This document shows positions 26,609-35,817 of a stretch of 64,000 nucleotides of DNA, piece after piece; within the stretch, counting starts at the first letter, position 1; the number at the start of each line of letters is the position of its first letter. Below the pieces are notes generated by a model, which had not been told where the DNA came from, did not search any database, and saw only the letters and a program-made list of their open reading frames with translations. This stretch comes from Bacillota bacterium (GTDB lineage: Bacteria > Bacillota_A > Clostridia > Lachnospirales > Lachnospiraceae): positions 93,562 through 157,561 of the forward strand of contig JAEZTQ010000068.1 of assembly GCA_023443625.1 (NCBI GenBank). Reading direction: 5' to 3'. A program made the position numbers and the translations under genes.

Positions 26609-27508
26609 ATGAGTGAATTAACACATCTTGATGAATTAGAGGCAGAAGCAATATATATCATTCGAGAAGTTGCTGCTGAATGCGAGAAGCCGGTGATGCT
26701 TTATTCCATAGGTAAGGATAGTTCCGTAATGCTTCACCTGGCACTCAAGGCATTTTATCCAGAAAAACCTCCTTTTCCCTTCATGCATATCGATACTACC
26801 TGGAAGTTTCGGGAGATGGTTGAGTTTCGTGATAGGAAGGCTAAGGAATTAGGGATTGAGATGATAGTCCATAGTAATGAGGAGGGGTTGGCTCAGGGGA
26901 TTAATCCCTTTGACCATGGATCTGCTTATACGGATATTATGAAAACAGGTGCCCTAAAGCAAGGTCTGAAAAAATACGGTTTTACCGCAGCTTTTGGTGG
27001 CGGTCGCCGGGATGAAGAAAAATCCCGTGCTAAGGAGAGAATCTTCTCTTTTAGAAATGAAGAGCAGGCCTGGGATCCCAAAAACCAAAGACCTGAGATG
27101 TGGAAACTCTATAATACGAAACTTAACAAGGGTGAGAGTATGCGTGTTTTCCCCATTTCTAATTGGACAGAAAAAGATATCTGGCAGTATATCAAGCGAG
27201 AGAATATTGATATTGTATCCCTATATTACGCGAAGGAAAGACCTGTAATCTATCGGGACGATAATATTATTATGGTGGATGATGATAGAATCAAATTACT
27301 TCCTGGAGAAAAGGTGGAATATAAGAAAGTACGTTTTCGTACCTTAGGCTGCTATCCTCTTACCGGTGGCAATGAATCTGATGCAGTGACTCTTGATGAA
27401 ATTATAGAGGAAACTCTAAGTGCCGTTTCCTCAGAGAGGACCACGAGAGTCATTGATAATGAAGGAGCTGGCAGCATGGAGAGAAGAAAGAGGGAGGGAT
27501 ATTTCTAA
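26609..27508 (+). CDS. cysD: Sulfate adenylyltransferase subunit 2 (CysD)
   Basis: CysD is the catalytic subunit of ATP sulfurylase, which makes APS from ATP and sulfate with the GTPase CysN. The 299 residues match the family. Motifs include the PP-loop [30 protein letters not shown], the [20 protein letters not shown] block and the C-terminal [24 protein letters not shown] precedes the ATG. Its stop overlaps the cysN start (TAATG), so the subunits are translationally coupled. Confidence 0.95.
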   Translation: MSELTHLDELEAEAIYIIREVAAECEKPVMLYSIGKDSSVMLHLALKAFYPEKPPFPFMHIDTTWKFREMVEFRDRKAKELGIEMIVHSNEEGLAQGINPFDHGSAYTDIMKTGALKQGLKKYGFTAAFGGGRRDEEKSRAKERIFSFRNEEQAWDPKNQRPEMWKLYNTKLNKGESMRVFPISNWTEKDIWQYIKRENIDIVSLYYAKERPVIYRDDNIIMVDDDRIKLLPGEKVEYKKVRFRTLGCYPLTGGNESDAVTLDEIIEETLSAVSSERTTRVIDNEGAGSMERRKREGYF

Positions 27509-29211
27509 TGAAGGGCTTATTAAAATTTATTACTTGCGGAAGTGTAGATGATGGAAAATCAACTCTCATTGGGCATATTCTTTATTCTTCAAAGTTATTA
27601 TATGCGGACCAAGAGAAGGCACTTGAACTGGATAGTAAGATTGGAAGCAGGGAGGGGGCCATTGATTATTCTTTATTGTTAGATGGGTTAATGGCGGAAC
27701 GAGAACAGGGTATCACCATTGATGTTGCCTATCGTTACTTTACAACGGACAATCGCAGCTTTATTGTTGCGGATACGCCAGGACATGAGGAATATACAAG
27801 AAATATGGCGGTGGGAGCTTCCTTTGCGGACTTATCTATTATCTTAGTAGATGCTAAACAGGGTGTACTAATGCAGACAAGAAGACATGCAAGAATTTGC
27901 GCCCTTATGGGAATAAAGCATTTTGTCTTTGCTGTTAATAAGATGGACTTGGTGGGATATCGACAGGCACGTTTCTTAGAGATTGAGAAGGAAATTAAAT
28001 CCTTAGCTAAAAAACTGGACTTAGAGAACATTCTTATCATTCCTATATCAGCCACGGAGGGGGATAATTTAACAAAGAATTCAACGAATATTCCTTGGTA
28101 TCAGGGTGAGGCATTATTAACCCATCTTGAGAATATAGACATTGCAAATTCCAATGAGGAGGAAGGTTTTTATCTACCAGTACAAAGGGTATGTAGACCA
28201 AATCATACCTTCAGAGGGTTTCAGGGAGAGATTGAAGCTGGTAGAATTCAGGTGGGGGATGAGATAATAACCTTACCCAGTAATGAGAAAGCCATTATAA
28301 AAAGCATTCATATAACGGATAGAGAAGTTCATAGTGCTATCAAAGGTCAGCCCGTTACCATTCAGCTTAATAAAGAGGTGGATGTATCAAGAGGCTGCGT
28401 GTTAACGAAGAATACCAACCTAACAACTAGTAAGCAGATTAGCGCAGCCCTACTTTGGATGGATGATTTGGAGCTTACGGCAGATAAAAACTATTTCATA
28501 AAAGTCGGTACGAAGCTTATCCCAGGTGTGGTGACTAATATTAAGCATAAAATTGATGTAAATTCAGGGGAAGAAGTATCTGTGAATCATTTGTCCAAGA
28601 ATGAGATTGCAGTATGCGAAATTACCCTAGCCGAGAAGATTGTGGTGGATAAGTTTAAGGTACATAGGAATTTAGGTGAATTAATTCTAATTGACCGTAT
28701 TACCAATATGACTTCCGCCTGTGGTGTTGTAGAAGAGATCAATCAAGAGGATAGTTTAGAACAGGAGAAAGTTGCATTCTATTATGAGGATTTAAGGGCA
28801 AGAGGAGATATCTTTGAAGAGTTTTATTATAATTTAGAAAGCTCCTCCATCTCTAAATTCAAGGCTGTGAAAAACACCTACACCTTAGGAGGTGAGATAC
28901 CTATCCAAGGAGAGAGCTATCACTATCCAGAAAGCTTTGATATTTTGGTATTGCGAGATAATGTTGCCATTCAAGTTCGCAGCAAGAAGATAGCTAAAAT
29001 CCAGCCAATTGGTGAATATCAATATACAGGGCTACCCATTACCAATGGTAGGGGCTTTGCAGTGAAGGCTAGCTCCCAAGGAGAGGTAGAGGCTTTCCTT
29101 CGGGAATACCAAAACCTAGGGGATAGCAATGAAGACGCCTTCGCCAATAAGTGGGTAAGTTTTGAAACCTACCGTAGGGTGGTGTTTCACAACAACTTTT
29201 GGGTGATATAA
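27508..29211 (+). CDS. cysN: Sulfate adenylyltransferase subunit 1 (CysN GTPase) with C-terminal extension
   Basis: CysN is the EF-Tu-like GTPase that drives APS synthesis by CysD. G motifs are present: CGSVDDGKSTLIG, REQGITIDVAYR, DTPGHEEYTRNM and NKMDLVG, followed by two beta-barrel domains. At 567 residues it is about 90 longer than the ~475-residue enterobacterial protein. The extra C-terminal part (about 440-567) includes SFDILVLRDNVAIQVRSKK. It is not an APS kinase domain, since no second P-loop is present there, and I do not recognise its function. It is the last gene of the operon. Confidence 0.93.
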   Translation: MKGLLKFITCGSVDDGKSTLIGHILYSSKLLYADQEKALELDSKIGSREGAIDYSLLLDGLMAEREQGITIDVAYRYFTTDNRSFIVADTPGHEEYTRNMAVGASFADLSIILVDAKQGVLMQTRRHARICALMGIKHFVFAVNKMDLVGYRQARFLEIEKEIKSLAKKLDLENILIIPISATEGDNLTKNSTNIPWYQGEALLTHLENIDIANSNEEEGFYLPVQRVCRPNHTFRGFQGEIEAGRIQVGDEIITLPSNEKAIIKSIHITDREVHSAIKGQPVTIQLNKEVDVSRGCVLTKNTNLTTSKQISAALLWMDDLELTADKNYFIKVGTKLIPGVVTNIKHKIDVNSGEEVSVNHLSKNEIAVCEITLAEKIVVDKFKVHRNLGELILIDRITNMTSACGVVEEINQEDSLEQEKVAFYYEDLRARGDIFEEFYYNLESSSISKFKAVKNTYTLGGEIPIQGESYHYPESFDILVLRDNVAIQVRSKKIAKIQPIGEYQYTGLPITNGRGFAVKASSQGEVEAFLREYQNLGDSNEDAFANKWVSFETYRRVVFHNNFWVI

Positions 29212-29229
29212 AATTGGCCGTCAATATTA

Positions 29230-29275
29230 TAGGGGGGCTGAACCTTTCTAACGAAACAACATTTCAGCCCCATCC
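29230..29275 (+). terminator. Hairpin after cysN
   Basis: GGGGCTGAA pairs with TTTCAGCCCC about 30 bases later. The T run is poor, so this may only slow or process the transcript. Confidence 0.5.
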
Positions 29276-29345
29276 CATTGCAGACATCAAAGATTGATTA
29301 AGGTCTAGTTATAACGACAGTGAAAAAGTAATTTGCAGAAAATGT

Positions 29346-29382
29346 GGCGGTTTTGAAGAATTCAAAACCGCCGTTTTATTTG
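29346..29382. terminator. Bidirectional terminator between cysN and feoB
   Basis: GGCGGTTTTGAA (29346-29357) pairs perfectly with TTCAAAACCGCC (29361-29372) across a 3-base loop. The flanking GTTTTATTT gives a moderate T tail on the plus strand. It lies between convergent genes. Confidence 0.72.
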
Positions 29383-31530
29383 TCATGCCAACCTTAATAG
29401 TCTTACCACCGTGGCCACCACAAAGCAGATTGTGATTCCTGTGATGGTGGGGAGTAGAAAAGATACCGCCATCCATTTGAAGCTTTGGGATTCTTTTTTT
29501 ATGGTCCAACAGGTAGTACCACAGGGCCAATGCATGAGGGAGAAGAGCATGGTGCAGACTGCGGTGAGCCAGGTCCAGCCCTTGCTTATTAGAAGTTCTC
29601 TTAATTGATCTAAACTGCTTAATTCTGTGATGTTTCCTGTAGACATATAACTCATGATGAGGATGGGTATTACGATTTCATTTGCTGGAAAGCCAAGGAT
29701 AAAAGCCATTAGGATATAACCATCTAAACCTATTAGACTAGCAAAGGGATTTAGAAAGGTAGCACAGTGAGTCAAGAGGCTAACATCTTGGATATGAATA
29801 TTTGCCATTAACCATATGAGGAGGCCTGCAGGGGCTGCAACGGATACAGCACGACCCAGGCAGAATAAGGTTCTATCTAGTATAGACCTTACAATGACTT
29901 TTCCTATCTGAGGCTTTCTAAAGGGTGGTAGCTCCAGGGTAAAGGAGGAGGGGAGGCCTTTTAATATGGTTTTAGACAGAAGCTTTGATAGGAATAATGT
30001 CATAATCACACCAAAGATAATTACGATAGTCAGTATTAAGGTTGACACAAGGGACTGGAGGGGGCCAAATACCGCTCCTGCAAAAAACATGGTAATGATG
30101 GCAATCAGTGTGGGAAAACGTCCATTACAGGGGACAAAATTATTGGTTAACATAGCAATGAGTCGTTCTCTGGGGGAATCAATAATTCGACATCCTATAA
30201 TACCTGCAGCATTACAGCCGAATCCCATACACATACATAGGGATTGTTTACCATGGGCACAGGCTTTTTTAAAAAAATTATCAAGATTAAAGGCTATTCT
30301 AGGCAGATATCCTAAGTCTTCTAGCAGGGTAAAAAGCGGGAAGAAGATGGCCATAGGTGGTAGCATAACAGAGATGACCCAGGCCAAGGTGCGATAAATA
30401 CCCTTTACCAATAATCCGTGAATCCAAGGGGGTGTCTTTAGCCATAGGAAAAAGTCTGTCAGATTGTCTTCAATCCAAAAGAGAAAATTGGATATAATAT
30501 TCGAGGGATAGTTGGCACCAGTAATGGTAATCCAAAAGATTATGCCAAGGAGGCCAATCATAATTGGTATGCCAAAGATTTTAGAGGTAAGGATCTTATC
30601 TATCTTACGATCCCTAGAATTATACATTTCATTATTGTAGGTTACGGTATTTTTGCATATGGTTTCCGCTGTGTGAAGGAGGGAAGAGACGATTTTATCT
30701 CTGAACAAATTATCTTCGATACCCGAGGATCTTAATTTTTCAATAGCTTCCTGAGCTTTTTGATTGATTTCAGGAATTACCATGAGATCGAAACCCAAAT
30801 AGTTCATCAATGAACTAGATAAAGTACAGTCGTTATCCAAGAGTTTTAAGGTAACCCATCGACTGTTTAGTTTATCTGTGAGAAGATCCTTAACATAGGG
30901 TTCAAGAATGTCTATTGCATCCTCAATAATAGGTTCATATGCTATTTGTATAGGTGAGTTGAGGGTTAAATTATTAGATACTTCATAAACAGCATCCATA
31001 AGAGAGTCAAGGCCTTTTTTGCTAATTGCACTGGTCCCGATAACAGGAACACCAAGTTGCCTGGATAAGGCCGGTAAGTCGATATGGATGTTTTTTCTTT
31101 TGGCTTCATCTAAAAGGTTGACGCAGACAACTACTTGGGAGGTTATTTCCAGGGCCTGAAGCACTAGATTTAGATTTCTTTCCAGACAGGTTGCATCTGT
31201 AACGATAACTGTAACATCCGGATTGTCAAAGCAGATAAAATCACGGGCTATCTCTTCCTCTAAGGAATTGGACATGAGGGAATATGTACCAGGTATATCA
31301 ACCATAGTAAAGTTCTTATCTTTATGCTTGTAGGTTCCCTGTGCTTTGGTTACTGTTTTACCGGGCCAATTCCCTGTATGCTGTTTTAGGCCGGTTAAGC
31401 CGTTAAAAACAGTACTTTTTCCCACATTAGGATTTCCAGCAAGGGCAATTACTATATCTGTATTATTGCGGTCTATCTTAATAGTATTTTCTAATACACC
31501 TGCCCCTGTTGACTGACTAGTTAAACCCAT
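29383..31530 (-). CDS. feoB: Ferrous iron transporter FeoB
   Basis: FeoB imports Fe2+ across the cytoplasmic membrane. The 715-residue protein has the N-terminal G domain (GNPNVGKSTVFN, GNWPGKTV, VDIPGTYSL, NLLDEAK), a helical spacer, and a polytopic membrane domain. The Gate regions include PRIAFNLDNFF, SLCMCMGFGCNAAGI and PCNGRFPTLIAII. The start is ATG at 31530 with AAGGGGG upstream. feoA lies 86 bases upstream on the same strand, a normal feoAB pair. It supplies iron for the many Fe-S enzymes of this anaerobe, including AprB and AdhE nearby. Confidence 0.95.
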   Translation of the reverse strand: MGLTSQSTGAGVLENTIKIDRNNTDIVIALAGNPNVGKSTVFNGLTGLKQHTGNWPGKTVTKAQGTYKHKDKNFTMVDIPGTYSLMSNSLEEEIARDFICFDNPDVTVIVTDATCLERNLNLVLQALEITSQVVVCVNLLDEAKRKNIHIDLPALSRQLGVPVIGTSAISKKGLDSLMDAVYEVSNNLTLNSPIQIAYEPIIEDAIDILEPYVKDLLTDKLNSRWVTLKLLDNDCTLSSSLMNYLGFDLMVIPEINQKAQEAIEKLRSSGIEDNLFRDKIVSSLLHTAETICKNTVTYNNEMYNSRDRKIDKILTSKIFGIPIMIGLLGIIFWITITGANYPSNIISNFLFWIEDNLTDFFLWLKTPPWIHGLLVKGIYRTLAWVISVMLPPMAIFFPLFTLLEDLGYLPRIAFNLDNFFKKACAHGKQSLCMCMGFGCNAAGIIGCRIIDSPRERLIAMLTNNFVPCNGRFPTLIAIITMFFAGAVFGPLQSLVSTLILTIVIIFGVIMTLFLSKLLSKTILKGLPSSFTLELPPFRKPQIGKVIVRSILDRTLFCLGRAVSVAAPAGLLIWLMANIHIQDVSLLTHCATFLNPFASLIGLDGYILMAFILGFPANEIVIPILIMSYMSTGNITELSSLDQLRELLISKGWTWLTAVCTMLFSLMHWPCGTTCWTIKKESQSFKWMAVSFLLPTITGITICFVVATVVRLLRLA

Positions 31531-31616
31531 TTCACCAAACCCCCTTAAATTATCTTGTATTTATATGGATACCCACAGGAGGGATAAGGAGGCTCTTGTG
31601 GGTATGAATGGATTAT

Positions 31617-31856
31617 TTATAAAGCTTCTACCAGTATTTTTGATGCTTCTTCTGAACGAAGGGCAATGACGGCGCCTCTGATATAGTAAGCGGTAGGATC
31701 GCCTGAAGGGCTTTTTTGAAGAGCTTCAATTTCTGTATCTGTTATTAAGCCCAAATCCAGCATTCTTCTCCTAACAATTCCATCACATGTAAGTAGCTTT
31801 ACGAGGGCCTTTTTACCAATGGGCAAAGAATTAAGGGGTATAATATTATCCTGCAT
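31617..31856 (-). CDS. feoA: Ferrous iron transport protein FeoA
   Basis: This 79-residue SH3-like protein assists FeoB. Recognisable features are the PIGKKALVKLL opening, MLDLGLITDTEIEALQKSP and the ending YYIRGAVIALRSEEASKI. AGGAGGTTTTATAG precedes the ATG. The 255 bases upstream contain the terminator of the DUF3795 gene and presumably the feo promoter; I could not confirm a Fur box. Confidence 0.92.
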   Translation of the reverse strand: MQDNIIPLNSLPIGKKALVKLLTCDGIVRRRMLDLGLITDTEIEALQKSPSGDPTAYYIRGAVIALRSEEASKILVEAL

Positions 31857-32010
31857 CTATAAAACCTCCTGCGAAAGGATACTTCTCTTAATAGGTAATA
31901 CGATTGCTAATCATAGTTAAAGCTTCCATAATATTGCGCAGTTATAGCCCAGGAAACTCTCTTCTATCATCAACATATGAAAAACGAGAGGATATGTTAC
32001 CCAATATACT

Positions 32011-32058
32011 AAAAAAGATATACCACCGCATCTACACTGTCGTGGTATATCTTTTATA
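32011..32058 (-). terminator. Terminator after the DUF3795 gene
   Basis: AAAAGATATACCAC (about 32013-32026) pairs with GTGGTATATCTTTT (32042-32055), with A and T runs on both sides. It would end minus-strand transcription from the WYL/DUF3795 pair. Confidence 0.72.
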
Positions 32059-32111
32059 ACATAAGGGTGGCTCCCAGAGCGTACCCCTCTTGTTTGACTT
32101 CTTACTAAGCT

Positions 32112-32372
32112 TTATTTAGTACACCATTTCTTGCATTGCTCAATGCGTTTGCCCTGGTCCCCTTGCTCCGCATCATAGGCAAATTGATGGAGGAGGTCAC
32201 AGGCAAAGTCTTCACACTCACCGCAATGTTCCTTTCCTTTATTCTCACAGCAGGTTTTTACTGGGCAGCTTTCACCCCAAAAAGGCTTTTGTATACTAAC
32301 ACAGCCTTTACATCCAACCTGTACTTGGTATGTACATTCACTACATAAGATACCGCATCTTGATTCAATCAT
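32112..32372 (-). CDS. Cysteine-rich DUF3795 family protein
   Basis: This small protein of about 86 residues has eleven or more cysteines in CxxC-like arrangements (CGILCSECTY, CKGCVSI, HCGECEDFACDLL, CKKWC). That matches the DUF3795 family of presumed metal- or cluster-binding proteins of unknown function. The frame opens at 32417, but the ATG at 32372 is preceded by GGAGGATAAAACT and begins the family domain directly. It follows the WYL regulator within about 50 bases and is probably co-transcribed with it. Confidence 0.75.
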   Translation of the reverse strand: MIESRCGILCSECTYQVQVGCKGCVSIQKPFWGESCPVKTCCENKGKEHCGECEDFACDLLHQFAYDAEQGDQGKRIEQCKKWCTK

Positions 32373-32422
32373 AGTTTTATCCTCCAGTTTTTTGTTCCAG
32401 TATATCAAAGCAAACATGACAA

Positions 32423-33337
32423 CTATATGTCATCATTACGATATCGTTTTAACATATTTTCTAGTTGATGCTGTAGGAGGAGGCGAAGTGATTTCGGTTC
32501 AATTAATTCTGCTTTATCTCCAAAACTAAGTACCCATTCTAGCAGATAATCTTCATTTGTAAAAGCAGAGGAAAACAGCAGTTGGCCATCCTTTGTTTCT
32601 TTATAACAGTTGGGGCCATATTCTTCAACTAAACGGTATTTCACTTCTTTATCAAAAAGAATGGTAGCCTGTATGTCATCGGTAAAATAGTCGTGATAGG
32701 AGGGATTGTAATCCGGTATTTCCTGAAAGTCAAAAGCTTGGTTGGTGGTACCTAAATGGTCCATTCGATTAAGTTTGAATAATCGAAAGGATTTCTTGTC
32801 CTGGTCAAAACCATAGATATACCAACTTGACCACTGGAAGACAAGTAGGTAGGGATTAAGGATTACTTGCCGTTCTCCATTTTTATTGTAATAGAGAAAG
32901 GTAACACTGGTGGCACCCTCGATACTTGCCTGTAACAATTGGATTTTTGGGGAAAGGGTGCTCTTGTAGTGGGAGGAAAGGTCAATTACTATGTTTTTGG
33001 AGATATGGACACGATTTTTGTCTGTTGAAAACTTTTCTATAATACTTTGATATTTTTTGTCAAAAGTCACGCTATCCAGGGAAGATAGCCCTGTCAAAAT
33101 ACCTTGTATTTCTTTTTTGGTAAGGAGAACTTTATCTATCTTATAGCTATCTATAATGGAAATACCACCGTTTATACCTTGTGTAGTTACAATGGGTATT
33201 CCAGCTTTACATAGTGCTTCGATATCCCTGTTAATGGTTCTTTTTGACACTTCAAATCTTTTTGCAAGAATGGGAGCTGTCATCTTCTCATTTTGCAGCA
33301 ATAGGGTGATAATACCAATTAGTCTCTCAATCTTCAT
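32423..33337 (-). CDS. HTH/WYL-domain transcriptional regulator
   Basis: This 304-residue regulator of the YafY type has an N-terminal winged helix (ERLIGIITLLLQ, FEVSKRTINRDIEAL). A central WYL domain contains the WSSWYIYGFDQDKKSFRLFKL segment, and a C-terminal WCX-like region closes the protein. WYL proteins sense small or nucleic-acid ligands and often control neighbouring genes. Here the only close partner is the DUF3795 gene downstream. Its target and ligand are unknown. Confidence 0.85.
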   Translation of the reverse strand: MKIERLIGIITLLLQNEKMTAPILAKRFEVSKRTINRDIEALCKAGIPIVTTQGINGGISIIDSYKIDKVLLTKKEIQGILTGLSSLDSVTFDKKYQSIIEKFSTDKNRVHISKNIVIDLSSHYKSTLSPKIQLLQASIEGATSVTFLYYNKNGERQVILNPYLLVFQWSSWYIYGFDQDKKSFRLFKLNRMDHLGTTNQAFDFQEIPDYNPSYHDYFTDDIQATILFDKEVKYRLVEEYGPNCYKETKDGQLLFSSAFTNEDYLLEWVLSFGDKAELIEPKSLRLLLQHQLENMLKRYRNDDI

Positions 33338-33488
33338 AAGATCCGCCCTCTTTCTTTTGTATGAACCCTAAAGTCCCAAAGAAACTTCAAAGAAGTATGA
33401 TTTTTTTACCTGACTCTTTTTATTTAAACTTTTATAATTTAATTCAGATTAATGGAATAGGATTTGCAGGAATTAAAAGTCTTATCTC

Positions 33489-34748
33489 TCATTGCTTTGC
33501 ATATTGTTTTGGCGTTAGCCCGGTATATTTCTTGAAAACCTTAGAGAAATAGCTTTGATCCTCAAAGCCTGTAGCAATAGCAATATCAATAATAGAATAA
33601 TCGGTATTAGCTAAAAGTCGCTTACTTTCCTCAATCCGAACCATATTAAGATATTCCTTAAAGGAAGAGCCTGCAGATTGTTTAAAAACGGATGAAAAAT
33701 AAGCAGGATTTAGATGGACATGATTTGCCACTTCTTCCAGGGTAACATTGCTTGAAAAATTATTGGATATATATAACATTGCTTTTTTCATAAGCTCATA
33801 ATTCTTAGAGGGAATATAATTAAACATAGATTCAGTGAAGACTTCTACGCTTTCTTGAAGCTTAAAGCACAAGGAATCTAAGTCGTTGATTTGTTGTAAG
33901 GATTTTAAAAACTGATTATTAATCTTTAGGATGCTATCTGTGGCTGCACCACCTTCAATGGCGGCCCGGGATAGGAGGGAGCAAAGCTCAATTGCTCTAG
34001 CCTTTACTGTCTCAAGCCTGTTTCCCCCAGAAAATAGGACATATCCCAAAAGGTCATTTAATATTCCCTTTGCTTCTTGAGAATTTCCTGCTTTCACTTT
34101 AGATATCAGGGCTTTCTCCTTATCGTAGGGATAAGGATTGGCTGTAGTCACACCGGAGTTCTTATACATATGAATGGATTCACTAATTTTAGATTGTTGG
34201 TGCAGTTTTCCCTGATTTATGATTAATTGCTGTTTTCCCTCCAAAATTAGACTAGAGAAAAGATAATATAGTAATCTGCTTATGTGGGTAACGGTACTGG
34301 GTGGGATTACTTTAATACTACCGGTTTCTTCATACAATTCAATGAGTGAGTCCGTAGGTATTTCATATTTTTTGTCAATATCAAGAATTAATAGGGAATC
34401 TGGTGTATCCATTAGGAATGGACCTACGAGAATTGATCCCCAGAAGGAGCCACTATTTAATAGAGGAAATACAATATGATTTAAATTGGCATGACAGGAG
34501 AAAATATAAGTTTCTCCTATGCTGATAGCCCTTTTACTGGCATTAATATGAAGCTTTTCACAGGTTTCGGTTGAGGGCAAATATCTTTTGAAGATACCAC
34601 AAAAATTAGTGGTAAGACCATAGGATTCTAAGATGGCACCCTTTTCATCGATGAGTTGAATGGGTAGTCCTATGCAAGCTTCAAAGGCTTCAAGCATTTC
34701 TCTTAAATGATTTTTTTCAATTACTGTATATAAATAGGGTTGCTGCAT
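33489..34748 (-). CDS. AraC-family regulator with PocR ligand-binding domain
   Basis: This 419-residue protein has an N-terminal PocR sensory domain (LREMLEAFEACIGLPIQLIDE, CEKLHINASKRAI, FSCHANLNHIVFPL). That domain family is found in regulators of corrinoid-dependent and propanediol metabolism. The last ~100 residues are the AraC double helix-turn-helix (TLEEVANHVHLNPAYFSSVF, IAIATGFEDQSYFSKVFKKY). It is divergent from the corrinoid-protein gene, 224 bases away, and is the obvious candidate to regulate it in response to a methylated or C1-type substrate. The ligand is not known. Confidence 0.87.
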   Translation of the reverse strand: MQQPYLYTVIEKNHLREMLEAFEACIGLPIQLIDEKGAILESYGLTTNFCGIFKRYLPSTETCEKLHINASKRAISIGETYIFSCHANLNHIVFPLLNSGSFWGSILVGPFLMDTPDSLLILDIDKKYEIPTDSLIELYEETGSIKVIPPSTVTHISRLLYYLFSSLILEGKQQLIINQGKLHQQSKISESIHMYKNSGVTTANPYPYDKEKALISKVKAGNSQEAKGILNDLLGYVLFSGGNRLETVKARAIELCSLLSRAAIEGGAATDSILKINNQFLKSLQQINDLDSLCFKLQESVEVFTESMFNYIPSKNYELMKKAMLYISNNFSSNVTLEEVANHVHLNPAYFSSVFKQSAGSSFKEYLNMVRIEESKRLLANTDYSIIDIAIATGFEDQSYFSKVFKKYTGLTPKQYAKQ

Positions 34749-34972
34749 ATCTTCATCTCCTATACCAAATTTTAGATACTTATGATTATATCACAGAATA
34801 TATAAAATAAATGCATTCTTTCTAAAAGTTTTACATGATAATGGCTAGAATTATGGTATACTAAGAGTAAAGACAAAATAACAATTAGACTTTTTCTGAT
34901 TTCTATTTAACTAGGAAGTAGACATCAGATAGTTCAGTAGTGCAAACGAATGATTATTGGGAGGTAATTATT

Positions 34973-35614
34973 ATGTCATTAATTAATGAAATTTCAGAGT
35001 TTTTACAAAAAGGTCGTGCAAAAAATGTGAAAACATTAGTGCAACAGGCAATTGATGAAGGTTTAAATCCAAAGGAGATTTTAAACGAGGGACTACTTTC
35101 GGGTATGATGACCATCGGTCAGAAATTTAAGAATAACGAAGTCTTCGTACCAGAGGTATTAGTGGCAGCAAGAGCTATGAATGCAGGTCTAGAAATTCTT
35201 GAGCCTAAACTCATTGAGGTTGGTAATGAGCCCATTGGTAAAGCGGTAATCGGTAGCGTAAAAGGTGATTTACATGATATCGGTAAGAACCTTGTTACTA
35301 TGATGTTAAAGGGTGCTGGCTTAGAAATCTATGATATTGGTATTGATGTGGAAGCAGAAGCGTTTGTAGAGAAGGCAGAAGAAGTAGGTGCTGATTTTAT
35401 CTGTATGTCAGCTTTATTAACAACAACTATGCCTCATATGAAAGAGATTATTGATTTGTTAAATGAAAAAGGCTTAAGAGAGAAATACGTTGTTATGGTA
35501 GGCGGTGCTCCTGTAAACCAAAGCTTTGCAGACCAAATCGGCGCAGATATCTACACTTCTGATGCAGCTTCAGCAGCGGCAAAAGCAAAGGAAGTAATGT
35601 TGGCTAAGCAATAG
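34973..35614 (+). CDS. Methyltransferase corrinoid protein (B12-binding, MtaC/MtbC-like)
   Basis: This protein of about 213 residues carries a cobalamin cofactor that shuttles methyl groups between methyltransferases. An N-terminal helical cap (residues about 1-85) precedes a Rossmann-like B12-binding domain. The base-off DxHxxG motif is in KGDLHDIGKN, with His101 as the lower cobalt ligand, followed by the SALLTTTM segment and GGAPV. The ATG at 34973 is preceded by GGGAGGTAATTATT; the longer frame from 34940 lacks support. Substrate is not evident. The activator gene follows and a URO-D-type protein lies 7.3 kb downstream. Confidence 0.9.
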   Translation: MSLINEISEFLQKGRAKNVKTLVQQAIDEGLNPKEILNEGLLSGMMTIGQKFKNNEVFVPEVLVAARAMNAGLEILEPKLIEVGNEPIGKAVIGSVKGDLHDIGKNLVTMMLKGAGLEIYDIGIDVEAEAFVEKAEEVGADFICMSALLTTTMPHMKEIIDLLNEKGLREKYVVMVGGAPVNQSFADQIGADIYTSDAASAAAKAKEVMLAKQ

Positions 35615-35639
35615 ACTCTACATATATAAATATAATTCA

Positions 35640-35668
35640 AGGGCAAGACCATTTACATGGTTCTTGCC
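35640..35668 (+). terminator. Hairpin after the corrinoid gene
   Basis: GGGCAAGACCA (35640-35650) pairs with TGGTTCTTGCCC (35657-35668) with one bulge. The following ATACTTATATTA is only weakly T-rich, so partial termination or processing is likely. Confidence 0.55.
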
Positions 35669-35817
35669 CATACTTATATTATAATAAAAGTACAAATCCT
35701 AATCTTGCAGGTGGGATATATTTATACTATACTAATATATAAAAAGACTTTTTAACACCATAATTCATACTGTGATACATAGGAAGACGGGATATTATAC
35801 AGAATCGAGGGCGATAT

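Noticed and set aside
29966..30397. 143-codon plus-strand ORF inside feoB
   Set aside because: It is antisense to a clearly conserved membrane protein and has no start signal or family resemblance.
31895..31920. Fur box upstream of feoA
   Set aside because: An ATGATTAGCAATCGT-like sequence matches the Fur consensus only about half of the time, which is not better than expected in AT-rich DNA.
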